Shown here piece by piece: positions 1 through 11,547 of a stretch of 64,000 nucleotides of DNA (the stretch's first letter is position 1; each line of letters begins with the position of its first letter). The stretch is from NCBI GenBank assembly GCA_963921935.1, contig OY998180.1, positions 196,209,044-196,273,043 of the forward strand, written 5' to 3'. The notes under the pieces are model-generated. The model saw nothing but the letters and a program-made list of their open reading frames with translations. It ran no database searches and was not told the DNA's origin. A program made the position numbers and the translations under genes. The DNA comes from Galeruca laticollis. Lineage: Eukaryota; Arthropoda; Insecta; Coleoptera; Chrysomelidae.

Positions 1-1190
1 ATGAATACATGAAGACGTCATCTGTCAAGCAGACAAATTTTAAACCTAAGCACGCGCGTAATTGAATGTAAATGTACCTATAATCTTAATGGAAAAGTAA
101 TTATTCTTTTTCTAATCAGCTTTAAACAAATTAGTATAAAATTACGATATAAATCTTTCAGTTAATGACTTTTTACGCGCAAAATAGATAAGTATTATTG
201 AATGAATATATAAGATATATGTAACATATTTAATACAATGTATTAACTAATATAAATAACACAAATTTTCCATTGTCACTGATATTGTAATGATTTAACT
301 TAATACAAAGTATTATTCACATATATTCACGGTTGACCTTGCATTACAGTATGTTTGCCTAAGGGCTGTGTGCTCTTCGCCATCTATCTCAGAAACGGTT
401 GAGTGCATAAAAGAAAGTTTTGAACAAAATTTGTCGCACATTTTATGCTCTACAACCGTAGTAATACGTGATAGTTGTTAAATCATTTGAGCCATGGAAA
501 CCGAGATAATCGGCAAAAACCGATTTTTGTGACCTTTGACTTTTGAGAGAACTTTTAGAACGCCAAACTAAAGGTATGTACGAGTTTCTAGCTTATCTCT
601 CATTCCGAGGTTGCTCCTGTTTTTTGCACATTAACAGGTTAAAACTTAAATGTCCAGTAGTAGTCCATTCTACATATCAAATCCATTTTTTATTATCTTT
701 TGTAAAAAAAATTTCATACTAAACTAAATCTCACTTAACTCGGTGAGTACATAAGGATATTGTAACTCCCAATGTATTGTTTGTTAACTTGAAATAAAAA
801 CAGAACTTTGTACAGACTCTTGAGATATGCAATTTATTTTCAACATATTATATGAGGTGATGTCATGTAAACATTTTGTTTTATGCAAAATATACACTAC
901 TGTTGAATCTACTATTTATAAAAATAACATATATTACAAACTTTTTTACAAATAATTGTAAATGACAAAATACATGGATGTGTACAATATGCTGATGGTC
1001 TGGCGCTTCTTGTTGTTCTGTTGATGGCTCCTTACTCACATTTTACTTTTATCCAGTTGTTTTCGCTCTGTCAGATAACTGTGTCCCCTCTTTTATATAT
1101 ATGGCTCCCTTATAGTTTTCTGTACTGTTGTCCCTGAAAAACAGGGTCTCCTAAACAAGAGTGTATTAGTTTTTGATTGAAATTCAATAC
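1..1190. other. Unassigned AT-rich sequence
   Basis: No coding frame of useful length and no clear repeat end seen. The right part (about 850-1190) lies directly downstream, on the minus strand, of the LINE coding fragment at 1191-1554 and may be its 3' UTR; that is inference. Confidence 0.4.
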
Positions 1191-1554
1191 CTAATTTACA
1201 CCCACTATAACGGATGTCTTATGTGTGATCTCTGTCTGAGTTTTTGGCTGAGTTTTTTTTGGTAAGCAATGATTGTAGGAGTGATGAGAGATTTTGTGGA
1301 TAAAGTCCCTGATAGTGGGTATATTGGCCCTATTATGTAGCCAGGTGCTGCGACTGTATTTGACGAAGTTGGAATTACATAATGCCATGTGGAGCACTTA
1401 TTTTGTATTATTTATAGTGGCAGAAAAGTATACCAGGGTCCCATATGTGAGTATGGATCTGATAATCTTTTTGTATAGGAGTATTTTGTTATGAGAGGAT
1501 AATTTGCTTGAGTAACAGATTAGGGGGTATATCTTGTTCATTGCAGTATACATG
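1191..1554 (-). pseudogene. Jockey-like LINE reverse transcriptase, C-terminal fragment
   Basis: Read on the minus strand, this contains the post-catalytic part of a non-LTR retrotransposon reverse transcriptase: NKIYPLI, then SKLSSHNKILLYKKIIRSIL and LTYG, matching the usual 'NK..LYK..IRPILTYG' block of Jockey-clade elements, followed by an IPTIRDFIHKIS block typical of the C-terminal tail. One in-frame stop (about 1398-1400) divides the frame, so it is dead. It runs straight into the terminal repeat of the transposon at 1555. The other side of that transposon (3450-3640) carries the preceding part of an RT in the same orientation, so one LINE copy has been split. The motif match is seen directly; the clade is a judgement. 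Confidence 0.7.
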
Positions 1555-1840
1555 TATACAGAGTGGCCCAAAAGTCTGGAAACGGCCAATTATCTCGTAA
1601 ACTGCTAGTCCTAATTGTACAAAATTTGGGGTACACCTATTTTGCGATACGGAGATTCCAGATTTAAAATTTGCAATGTTGCCAGATTTCCTGTTTCTCT
1701 TATATTATTAGTAACTTTGGTTTTTCAAATGCATCACCCTGTATATTCAGTCGTTTTTGGAACCTCCTATTCAATACGAGTTCAACCATATGTAACACTT
1801 ATGATTTTCTGTAGTCTGGAAGGTCTTAAATACATAAAAC
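1555..1840. repeat. Left terminal inverted repeat of the 1.9-kb transposon
   Basis: About 286 bp, pairing with 3163-3449. It runs from the CAGAGTGG end to a TCTGGAAGGTCTTAAATA inner end. This is unusually long for mariner-type elements, whose TIRs are often near 30 bp. Short open frames inside it are mirrored in the other TIR and are not genes. Confidence 0.9.
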
Positions 1841-1982
1841 AGTAAAAAATATGTAGATTTGAAGTAATTTAAATGTAGAATGCTGTGATTTTGACATTTG
1901 TCCACCATTTACATTATTAACTAAAACTGACAGTAGTTTGATGTGTTTTGGAAAGTTCTACAAGGTAAATTGCTTCTCTATA

Positions 1983-3056
1983 ATGGCCCTTAACGAAAAA
2001 GAACGAATTACTATTCTAATGATGAGAGGGTACGGCGACAGAAAAAGATCTTATTGTGAAGTAGCCAACTTGTTCAACGATACTTTCCCAAACCGTTCTC
2101 CTATTCATAAGGCGACGGTACAAAAAACTGTAAAGCGATTTGAGGAATCTGGAGGAGTAAAAAACAGATACCGATCAGGTAGACCGAAAACAGTTACGAA
2201 TGACAACAAAACTTTAGATATAATGCAGAGTTTTGTTGAAGATCCACATACATCCTCACGCAGGGTTGCACAAGTACATGATGTAGGTCGTTCTTCAGTC
2301 TTACGTATACTAGATAAGACTAAATTTAAACCATACAAAATTCAGTTATTGCAAGAATTAAGTGAAGATGACTTCGATCGTAGATTAGAGTTTACTGAGG
2401 TAATGATGGATAAAATTGAAAATGATGAAAATTTTGTTAACAGAATATGTTTTTCCGATGAAGCAACCTTTACACTTTGTGGCAGTGTAAATCGACACAA
2501 TTTAAGGTACTGGAGTGACGTAAATCTTCACTGGATGCGTGAGAACAATACTCAAAGACCACAAAAATTAAATGTATGGTCAGGTATAGTAGGTACTCAG
2601 TTAATTGGGCCATTTTTTATCGAAGGAAATTTAACGTCAGATAAATATGAACTTCTACTTAGAAATGAAATTGTACCTACACTGAGAAACTTGTTTGGAG
2701 CCAATTTTAATAATATATGGTTTCAGCAAGATGGAGCTCCAGCTCATTTTGGTGTAAATGTCCGGCGTTATTTAGATGGGATATTTCCCGGACGATGGAT
2801 TGGTAGACGAGGTAGAATTGAATGGCCTCCACGTTCACCTGATTTCAATCCTAAAGATTATTTTTATTGGGGATACTTGAAAAATTCAGTTTACAAAACT
2901 AAACCAGCAAGTCTTGCAGATCTAAGGCAACGAATTATCGATGAATCTCGATTAATTTCTAGACAATCATGGAGAAATGTGGTAGATGCATTCTACCATC
3001 GATTAGGGTACTGTCAACTCACAAATGGAGCACATTTTGAACACTTCATAAAGTAA
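1983..3056 (+). CDS. DD41D-spaced Tc1/mariner-superfamily transposase
   Basis: Cut-and-paste DDE transposase of 357 aa from the ATG at 1983. That ATG has a better initiation context (A at -3, G at +4) and a family-like N-terminus (MALNEKERITIL); an upstream in-frame ATG at 1941 would add 14 residues. Residues 1-70 hold a helix-turn-helix of the DUF4817-like insect type (GYGDRKRS, FPNRSPIHKATVQKTV), followed by the hinge RSGRPKTV. Catalytic acidic residues are visible in ICFSDEATF (D159), FQQDGAPAHF (D250) and SPDFNPKDYF (D292), with 41 residues between the last two. That spacing differs from classic mariner (34) and Tc1 (34, E). There are no stops or frameshifts, and the gene is centred between long TIRs, so it could be functional. 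The DD41D family name should be checked against a library. Confidence 0.85.
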   Translation: MALNEKERITILMMRGYGDRKRSYCEVANLFNDTFPNRSPIHKATVQKTVKRFEESGGVKNRYRSGRPKTVTNDNKTLDIMQSFVEDPHTSSRRVAQVHDVGRSSVLRILDKTKFKPYKIQLLQELSEDDFDRRLEFTEVMMDKIENDENFVNRICFSDEATFTLCGSVNRHNLRYWSDVNLHWMRENNTQRPQKLNVWSGIVGTQLIGPFFIEGNLTSDKYELLLRNEIVPTLRNLFGANFNNIWFQQDGAPAHFGVNVRRYLDGIFPGRWIGRRGRIEWPPRSPDFNPKDYFYWGYLKNSVYKTKPASLADLRQRIIDESRLISRQSWRNVVDAFYHRLGYCQLTNGAHFEHFIK

Positions 3057-3162
3057 CCATTAAGTTAAAAATGTTGCAATATTTCAATTGTTACGGTTTA
3101 ATGTAGTTGAAAATAGTTTGTATTAAAACATTTAATGAGACAATTAGGCGTTGCCAGACTTG

Positions 3163-3449
3163 TGTTTTATTTATTTAAGACCTTCCAGACTACATAAAAT
3201 CATAAGTGTTACATATGATTGAACTCGTATTGAATAGGAGATTCCAAAAATGATTGAATATACAGGGTGATGCATTTGAAAAACCAAAGTTACTAATAAT
3301 ATAAGAGAAACGGGAAATCTGGCAACATTGCAAATATTAAATCTGGAATCTCCGTATCGCAAAATAGGTGTACCCCAAATTTTGTACAATTAGGACTAGC
3401 AGTTTACGAGATAATTGGCCGTTTCCAGACTTTTGGGCCACTCTGTATA
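3163..3449. repeat. Right terminal inverted repeat of the 1.9-kb transposon
   Basis: Inverted copy of 1555-1840, with only scattered differences seen by eye. It ends CCACTCTG followed by TA. Confidence 0.9.
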
Positions 3450-3640
3450 TGTTCTTTAGGGTTGGAATTACAAGATATAGTGTACCCTAGGTACCTACTT
3501 TGTTATAATTTTATTGTTGATATTGAGGCCAGACTGCATCATGCAGTTTCTGCGGTATTTGCTTTTAAGGAAAATGAGGGATTAATGGCAAGTTTGTTGA
3601 ATCGGAAGTAGGGTAGTACCATGTATTTAACAAAATTCTC
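3450..3640 (-). pseudogene. Second half of the split Jockey-like LINE
   Basis: Minus-strand translation contains RYLGYTIS, the usual 'KYLGV.L' block that precedes the NK..LYK block found at 1191-1554. Several stops are present. Order and orientation agree with one LINE interrupted by the transposon at 1555-3449. Confidence 0.55.
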
Positions 3641-3869
3641 CATTTTCACTAATGCGGTTTGTGGTGACCTACTAGTTTTGCTGTGATTATAATATAATAG
3701 TGCCATGCAATGTCGAAAGTGATATCGAATTTACTTTTCAGGTTAGATGTGGGATTAAATTAAAATATTTTTAATATTACAAGCTTGTAATATTTTGTAT
3801 AGGACAATTGTTGATACTATCAACATGAGGTCATTTATTGAAGTATGTCATATTAACTTTCATCTTCTA

Positions 3870-4595
3870 CAAGTTTTATACTGTTCCTCTGTGAAGATAT
3901 GTCCAAGATATGAATTTTTTTGCATTTAGTATTAAACGAGTTGTGTCAGGTCTATTTAGCACCATTTCGTTAGTTTGCCTGGCTATCAAAGCATTAAGTA
4001 GTGTAAGCACATTTGGAAAGCTTCTAGCACATTCATTGTGGCAGCCTGCATTGTCAAGGTTTCCATCCCGTACAGCAACACTAACCACAAATAAGATCTT
4101 AACATTCTTTGTCTTAGTTTTATGTGTTGTCCTTGCAAAAAGTTACTTCAACTTTTGGAATGTTGTCTAGATTGTTGGTGATATAACATCCAAGGTATGT
4201 AAAGTGAGTAACTCTGTCTTCTATTTGTATTGAGGTATCAGGATGAGGGTACGTACTGAGCACTATGACAATTTTGGGAATGTGGTTTCTATTGTACACC
4301 ATATTTCTTTATATGGATCTAGATTTTCGATGTATAATTTCCAAGGTATTTAAAGTGAGTATGTTTTTATGGTGATCCCCATTCCTTGACCCTTAGTATT
4401 AACACGGTTTAATAGTTGTTGCAGGTTTTGTCTCCTACATTCTTTAAAATATCTACTAATTTCGAGGCCTTCTTATAATCGACAAAACACACAAAGGCGT
4501 CCTTGCGTTGATTCTGGTGCTTTTGCAAAAGCACAATTAGAGCGAATAAAACCTCTCAGTATCTTGGGCGTTTCTGAATCTGAATTGGGTTTCCC
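3870..4595 (-). pseudogene. RTE/BovB-like LINE reverse transcriptase remnant
   Basis: On the minus strand, about 4455-4540 encodes KDAFVCFVDYKKAS, the RT block usually seen as 'DAFVCFVDYKKAFD'. Further along, about 4190-4230 encodes VTHFTYLGCYITN, the later 'FKYLGS.IT' block. The frame changes repeatedly and stops intervene, so this is an old fragment. It is a different LINE type from the Jockey-like copy next door: the wording resembles the endonuclease/RT elements often annotated as craniofacial-development-protein-2-like. Only these blocks are recognisable. Confidence 0.65.
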
Positions 4596-4599
4596 CTAA

Positions 4600-7540
4600 C
4601 TTGCACATACTATAATTCTACTCCATATCTGAATGTGTTCAAAATATATTTTGTAATAATACTAATGTTTTCAAACTAGCTTCAATTCTTGAAGTTTTTT
4701 CTATTTTCAGACTTGATTTATGATGTGGTTACATAATTTGACAGGTACTGTAATGAAACAGACAAACAATTAAACTCATTATCTACTGAAAAGTGTTATG
4801 GCTTATAGGGTCCTAGTAACTTTAAGTTGTGGGTGACTCATTGACTATCACATGAAAAAGCTCACTTTTAAAGCTACTATGTTTATTTGGATTGTTAGCA
4901 TAAAACTTTATGATTTTTCTTCAACATTTGTTGTATGTAAAATCTGTAACTTGAAAGATGTGAGATTATCATTATTTCAGCATTTAACAATAATAAAACA
5001 GTTTAAGGAATGTTTTTATAGTTTTCAGACACATGCTTACTGTTTTTATTCTGAAATGCACCATACTCATACCTGAATTGTTTGAAAATAGTAAAAAAAT
5101 CCAACAGGGTTGTTCTATATTTTTGGTACAAAATTAAGAGATATATTTTTTCTTTCTAAATATTTTATAGCTATGCAGAAATCACAAAGTATATATATAC
5201 AATATCTAATATTTTTCACTTCATTTAATTTTACGTATGTATCATAAAAAATTTCTAATCTACTTTTAAAATTTAGAAAATTCTAAAATGTTCAAAATTT
5301 AACCATATATGTTTAAAAATATATGCATTGAAATTATAATTTATTTAGAGGAGCTTGCTCAAGTTAAGGTTCATTTTGGAATATTGTTAAAAATGCTTTA
5401 GGATACATACGTACATTCTGATTTTTTTAAGTAGAACTAAATTCATAAACTTTATTTTTCTTTTTATTTCGTGGATATTGCCAAATAATACCTTTATGTA
5501 AGTAAAGACTGAATAGATATAAGGTTTTTCTCACACACTAAGATTCATAAAATCTTTTTAATATGCTTTTGTGTGAACAGAAACGCAATTTTTCACAGTT
5601 TTTTTAATACATTTGTCCACTCAACATTTTGATGTTTGAATAGCAATTATTTGTAATTTAATGTTTATAACACAGAATGTTTCATAATTAATAACCAACT
5701 TTTAATAAATTGTTCAAATATTTAAATTAAAACATATTCAAATCCAGATTTTAGATACTCAATCTCATTTTATAAAATCTTTGATACATTCTGTGTTCGC
5801 TTTAATGAGATAGATGTTTCCATACTTGTTTTTAACGTAAGACTTGTTCATTGTGTAATTGAAGTTGAATTGTACCCAGCATAATTTGAATATGCTGAAT
5901 ACCATCCCACATTCCGTTATTCATTCATCTTAATATCTGCCTTCTTAGAGTTAACTACATGAATTTAATATTATGATTCTCATTCTAAAAATACTATATT
6001 ACAGTGAATACATAAAATGGAATTTTATCAATGAACACGTATTGAAGATGATATTTTCCTGTATAATATGTAATTTATTTAAATTACTCACACATAAATA
6101 TTTTGTTGTAAATAAACTCTACCAAAAAGTTTATTCTACACATTTTTATCTTGTCTGTTATTGCTAGGATTGTTTTGACAACTCATAAATAATTTAAAAA
6201 TATTTCCCAGTTTATAATTAGGTCCAGGCTTTATTTTCTTTTTTAAATAATAGTTTTGTCAAACAGTAATTTTTTTTATTTTATTATTAAGGAGAATTTC
6301 AATTTTGTTGATACATATTTTGTAATTTTCTTTTGAGATTTGCTTCTCTATTCAAGTATATTCTGGTATAGGAGTTCGAAATTTAGTAATTATATTCCTA
6401 CTTAAATTTTTCAACTAGGATTTCCTCCATTATAGATTTGCAGTACTTATATATAAATTAACTAATCTATTAAACATTCTTGGAATATTTTCCCCAATGC
6501 TGTGTATAATATATTTCACATAAAAAACATTTATATATACAGGAAATGCGAATTGTTCAACGTCACCAATTTGAAATTTTATATAGAATAACAATCATTT
6601 TAGATTTAACTTTACATACTTACAAATTTTTAATAGATTGTTGATGCCCATATGCCTACTGGTTGTTGGTTGAGGGTTTACTGCTGTTTGCAGATATCTT
6701 GTTGTTTTCTTCTTGGCTGTACTGCCATTATTTGTTTATAGTTTAAAATATGTTGAACAAATTGTGAGAAACAGTTGCCATGCAATCCTATTTTAATTCA
6801 GCATCGGCAAAAGGTTTTTTAATTTTTTTGTCAGTTTTCAAAATTTCTCATAGATTTGAAATTATCGTAATTCTCCAAAAGCCTGGAAATTCTACCAAAT
6901 ATGTTTGCTTTTAAGTTAAGAGTGGCGCGAATACAGGAAGGTATTATTTTTTTTGAAAATGAATAATTGAACAGCTTTTAATATAAAATTACTTGAGAGG
7001 TCTACATTTTTACCTATTGTATGATTCTTAAAAACATATCTTTTGTTGTGTTATCCTTAATTTATTCATACTAAAAGTCCTAGTTAAAAACATAGTGCTG
7101 TAGTGTGTTTTTAAGAATTATCAAAAAGTTAGTATTGTTTTAGAAGCAGATTGATATTTTTTGATGACATTCATACTAGATCCAACATTGAGCGGATTAA
7201 GCACGGCTTAGTAGAAATAATTAGAAAAATAAATAAAAAGGAATTAATATCCTAGAGAGCAATTACTAAATAATTTATCTTGCTACAATGCTTAACATAT
7301 TTTTAAGATGTTTAGGTTCCTTATTCTGTTTTTGTATATGTTTGCGAGGTAGATAGACTAGTTAAAATAACAGTTACATAAATCTTGTATTAGATAGTTT
7401 TATGCAAAAAATGCTTGTTTTAAAAACACGAAAAATGGGGTGTATAAAATATTCACACAAATGTAAACAAACCAGTGACTTTATTGCCCCACTTTGTAAC
7501 TATTATGTATTTAATACTCCTATTTGCTAGTTCCCAAAGC
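4600..7540. other. Unassigned AT-rich sequence
   Basis: Very AT-rich (long runs of A, T and ATAT). The open frames are short and resemble no family I know. I see no terminal repeats or tandem structure. Confidence 0.4.
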
Positions 7541-7760
7541 GGAAGTGTCACCTACTAAAGGGTGTTTTATACAGATGCGATTTGCGAATAACGTTCTGAT
7601 TGGACAATTTGAAATCAACATGGCGGCATGACAAGATTTTTAATATTTTGCGAAACCGCAAAATTTAAAATTTGAGGCGCGGAAAAATTGGAATTATTTG
7701 GAACGACTGTTTTATGGTTGGTACATGCGCCTTTTAGCACATTTTTGTTCTATTCTGCCT

Positions 7761-7891
7761 GATTCCTTTCATTAATGTCATTTAAAGCATCTGTCACACC
7801 ATCTGTGATATCTATGCATTGCATCTGTCCGATTCCTTTCATTAATGTCATTTGAAGCATCTGCCACACTATCTGTGATATCTATGCATTG
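7761..7891. repeat. 70-bp tandem duplication
   Basis: GATTCCTTTCATTAATGTCA starts at 7761 and again at 7831, and the following sequence through TCTATGCATTG is shared with four to five substitutions. Two units only. It lies downstream of an AACATGGCGGC stretch at about 7617-7627. Confidence 0.85.
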
Positions 7892-8066
7892 TAAAGTTTT
7901 TTTTATATTTAAATGGAAAAAAATAAATTTTTATGCAATTTGCTTCAACAACTGAGGTAATTTGCGAATGTGCATAAATTTGTACAATTACAATTTAAGT
8001 AGGTAATATTTATAGAATGTGAATGAGATTAATATTTTGAAGATACATAATTAAATTTCCGACATT

Positions 8067-8538
8067 AGGTGCGTTCTTTTTGACTGAGGTCTCAGTTAAT
8101 CTCAGCTCACATCAGTAATGTGAGCGTTCTTTTTGTTTTACTCACTTTAAATGAGCTGAGAGTTTTCCTCCCCCTTCACCGATGCTGAATGTGTTGTAAG
8201 GGGGTATCAGTTGGAATTGAGTCGGAAATAAAGTGGAGGGGACGAAGAAATATTTGATTTGCTTGGTTTATATGTAGTTTTAATCAAGGTTATCTAATGT
8301 TTTAACCATTGACATATAAATAATAAACACACATAATCTATTTTTCTTTTGTTACAAGTTATGGATACATTAATTAACAGTATTAGATGCTGATATGAAT
8401 ATGTCGTATAGTTTAAATCTATCGACAGATCGCGCGCTTCAATTGAGATGTCGTTCTTTTTGGTGCTTACTCACATCACTTTATCTCAGATCACCTTAAC
8501 TGAAGTGATCTGAGATCTCAGTCAAAAAGAACGCACCA
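8067..8538. mobile_element. 472-bp MITE with GGTGCGTTC ends
   Basis: Left end AGGTGCGTTCTTTTTGACTGA and right end TCAGTCAAAAAGAACGCACC form an inverted repeat, flanked on both sides by ATT (8064-8066 and 8539-8541), a likely 3-bp target duplication. The GTTCTTTTTG end sequence recurs internally (about 8129-8139 and 8453-8461), giving layered subterminal repeats. No coding capacity. A second, 165-bp element with the same GGTGCGTTC end and ATT flanks lies at 30515-30679, so a mobilising transposase must exist elsewhere in the genome. Confidence 0.8.
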
Positions 8539-8597
8539 ATTACAAGAGTTCTATAAGATTTTCGCTCAAATTACATACATTTCGCTCATTACTGTAC

Positions 8598-8738
8598 GAA
8601 ACATCGATGTTAACATCGAGAGGCAACATCAATGGTACGAAAATATCGATTACAAAACATCGATGTTGCCCATCGATCTTAACATCGATGGTACGAAAAT
8701 ATCGACTACAAAACATCGATGTTTACCAAACATCGATA
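8598..8738. repeat. ATCGAT-rich short repeat
   Basis: Two near-copies of about 63 bp (ACATCGATGTT..., GGTACGAAAATATCGA, TACAAAACATCGATGTT), with the palindrome ATCGAT or CATCGATG recurring about seven times. The adjacent 3.3-kb transposon at 9376 is itself flanked by ATCGAT. Confidence 0.75.
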
Positions 8739-9942
8739 CTCAATGTAGGCAACGAAAAATATTGAAATTGCGAATGTAATTTTTACAAATTGAAGAAAAA
8801 TGCCTTTATTAATCATAAACCAAATTGCGAAGAACAAACTCTTTAAGTTTACAAAATAAAAGTAATGAAATATTAAAAATAAGTTTGATAAAATTAAACC
8901 TAAATAATTTCCCAATATACTCCATCTATGGACTGCATAAACAAAATGTTCATTTTCTTGACAGAAATCCTATTTCTACGGTCCGTAATTGTCTGTACGG
9001 CCTTAGAAAATAACCTTTATGCGGTAACAGAAGTCGCTACTGACGATAAATATTTATTAGCGACTTTTGAAAGTTTTGGATAAGTGTCTTTGTGAGCTTT
9101 CCACCACTTCAAAGGGTTTGGATTTAACGGCATTAATGGTGATCGCAAATATAGTGTTAATTCGCTTAAATGCACGTGATAATTTCTGCTTGTGTCACTA
9201 ATATTTCATGGTTGGTCCACAGATTAATATTAATTTCGGCATCTATATTTATGGCAAATAAATATAATTAATTTTAACATTTTTAACAATGACTCTGTTT
9301 AAATTCCACCCTAAAAGTGGGAAAATTTGTTTATGGCGTTGAAGATGATATTAATGAGTTTCTTGTTATATCGATGGGTTTTTGACAAAATATCGTAAGC
9401 GACGATGGTCAAATTTTACAGGAGGGCTTTTTTCCTTCTCATTATTTTGTTTTTGAATTTAAATCTGTTAAATTTTTTTTGTAATCATTTGTATTTTTAT
9501 AGTTTAGTTTAGATTAGTCAATTTTAACATATTCAGGTATTTTTGCAGGTTATGATACTTTGTCAATTTTTTGAAAGCCATGTATATTTGTTTGTCGCTT
9601 AAGATACACTTACGATGTTTTTTCGGCATCTTTTTTTGAAATAAAATTCATTGCATAAATAAAAACTCTGTACTCAAAAACGAAAATGACAAAAATAATA
9701 ACATTTAAAAATTATTTTAACCTTTCATCTTAAATTATGTCTTGGTATTGGTCTTCGTCATCAGTTTCTGCTAAAACATCCGGAGCTTCTGCCCTTCCTT
9801 GGAATTGTTGGTATTCGTTAACAAATTTTTTGGGATAACATGCTTCTTGCAAAGTTTCATTAGATTTTGAAACTACGGAAGGGATATTTCTAAAGGACAT
9901 TTGTATATAGATTCCAGTGATTTTTGGGGATTCTTTGATCTT

Positions 9943-11545
9943 CTACCTGAAATTATAAAAAAATAGGGCTTTAAATATCGTAATTTCTGAAAACGTTAAC
10001 AAACCTTTAGGAGCTCCATTAGGAATCTGCAAAATAAAACTTTCAGTTGTATCAGAATAAGAATGTTTAATTTTGATTTCTTCTTTTCCTTTTTCCAATA
10101 ATGCAATTCTCACTTGACTTATTTGGAATTTAGTTCCATCTTCAAAGTTCTTCCTATTATTTGGAAAGAAATTTTCGCTAACCGCTTTCCAAGATAAAAA
10201 TTCAGAATACTTCATGCTAATAACTTCCAAAGGTTTAGGGTGAACTCTAGCGTTTGCTATTAAGGTGGGCCATTCTGATGGTGCCCAAACAATGCGCGTA
10301 CGAATAAATCTTTCTATTGTGCCATGGACTGCATCTACTGGCATGTAAGTATGTCCAGGTAAAAGGAAAGTTATTTTAATGTGGCGGATATTACTTGCCT
10401 TTTTTAGGAACGTATTCAACATTATTAGCATGGCCTTATTTTTATTTTGACCAGTGCAGCTGTCACAATATAAAGCAACACTTTTAACGTTTTCCCGACC
10501 ATCAACTTCAACCAGATATTTGTGAAGAATTGAGCAAATTTCATTGGTGTCTCGGTTTCCATCTGTTTCGCCCCATAAATAGCAATAAGCACTTCTTGTT
10601 CCGCTTTCATACACAGTTTCGTTGTAAAACGCATATTTACGTGAATAGTATAATAGCATGTTGTCTCCATGGGGCGTATTAAAAACTTTTTGCAAATCGA
10701 AACTTGCGCAAACATAACTATCGTCTTCTTTTGCAATATTCTGGTCGGAAAGAAACTGTTTTTGCTCTCATCTTTATCTTTAATTTGAATTTGGTATAAC
10801 AAAATCTTCAGCTTCGCTAAATTTATTTTCTTCGTCTTTTCGAGATTCGCATATGGTGCATTTATCCTTTTTCGGAAGGTGAAAGCCGATATTAAAGTCT
10901 TTATTAAATATTGATCTGAATACTTTTAGGGATACTTTAGTTTTTATTTTGTAAATTTCTTGTTGATCCTTTACAAAAATCCGGTATAAAAAAGACACAT
11001 TTCTCAGTTCGCTAGATAGGCATTTTTTAGTTGAACTTGCTCTACAATAATGTGAGGCAACTGCAGGTAACTTCTTAATAAATTCGTGAACTCTTTTTCT
11101 GTCTTCGGTTGTAGTTTTGTGAGGCGGATTATGTTTGCCCCTTTGATCGGCTTTGGTAAATATACCAGGACCTGCATGGTCCTTAGTGTATCGTAATGTC
11201 ATTTGTGAGATGCAAAGTGTTTTTAAAGTAAATTGTTGGACACTTCAGTTTCAACCTCATTCCATTTAATAATGTAACTAAAGCTTCTAGTTCTTCTACT
11301 ATGTTCTACATTTTTTGTTCGCCTTCGCTTTACTTCTTTTTCCTTTATACATGATAAAAGCCAATCTCTTTGCCTAGAATAACTGCCCAAACCCCAGTAG
11401 TATTCAAATATGTCATGTCGTTGTTGTTCTGTAAAGTTTCCTGTACATCCATTTTGGCATCTTTTATTTTTACACGGATTTTCTTGAACGGATTTATTAG
11501 CCCCTAACGCTTTCTCAGTTGTTTTTCTTTTCTTTCTTGATTCTT
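9943..11545 (-). pseudogene. DUF7869-type putative transposase, frameshifted
   Basis: Read from 11545 down, the blocks appear in family order. First CKNKRCQNGC and DIFEYYWGLGSYSRQRDW. A frameshift near 11235 leads to QFTLKTLCIS and KADQRGKHNPP, then the cysteine pair CTICES. Frames change again near 10800 and 10760, leading into CASFDLQKVFNTPHG, LLYYSRKYAFYN, YLWGETDGNRDTNEI, LYCDSCTGQNKNKA and LPGHTYMPVDAVHGTIER. The CDxCxGQNKN and GHT..xDxVHxxIE blocks are the signature of the DUF7869 family. The conserved aspartates and glutamate could be an RNase H-like catalytic set, but that is inference. Some frame changes might be introns; at least one (11235) looks like a true indel. The last 753 nt are open. 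Confidence 0.78.
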
Positions 11546-11547
11546 TT

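Larger units (their letters stand above)
1555..3449 (+). mobile_element. Tc1/mariner-superfamily transposon with long TIRs
   Basis: A 1.9-kb element bounded by inverted repeats of about 286 bp. The outer ends read CAGAGTGGCCCAAAAGTCTG on the left and its complement on the right, with TA dinucleotides on both sides as expected for this superfamily. One long transposase frame lies between the repeats. The element sits inside a LINE fragment whose two halves are at 1191-1554 and 3450-3640, so it inserted later than that LINE. TIR divergence looks low by eye and the transposase frame is open, so the copy is fairly young. Confidence 0.88.

Noticed and set aside
1615..1845. 76-aa frame and its copy at 3171-3389
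   Set aside because: Both lie in the terminal inverted repeats of the 1.9-kb transposon and are the same sequence.
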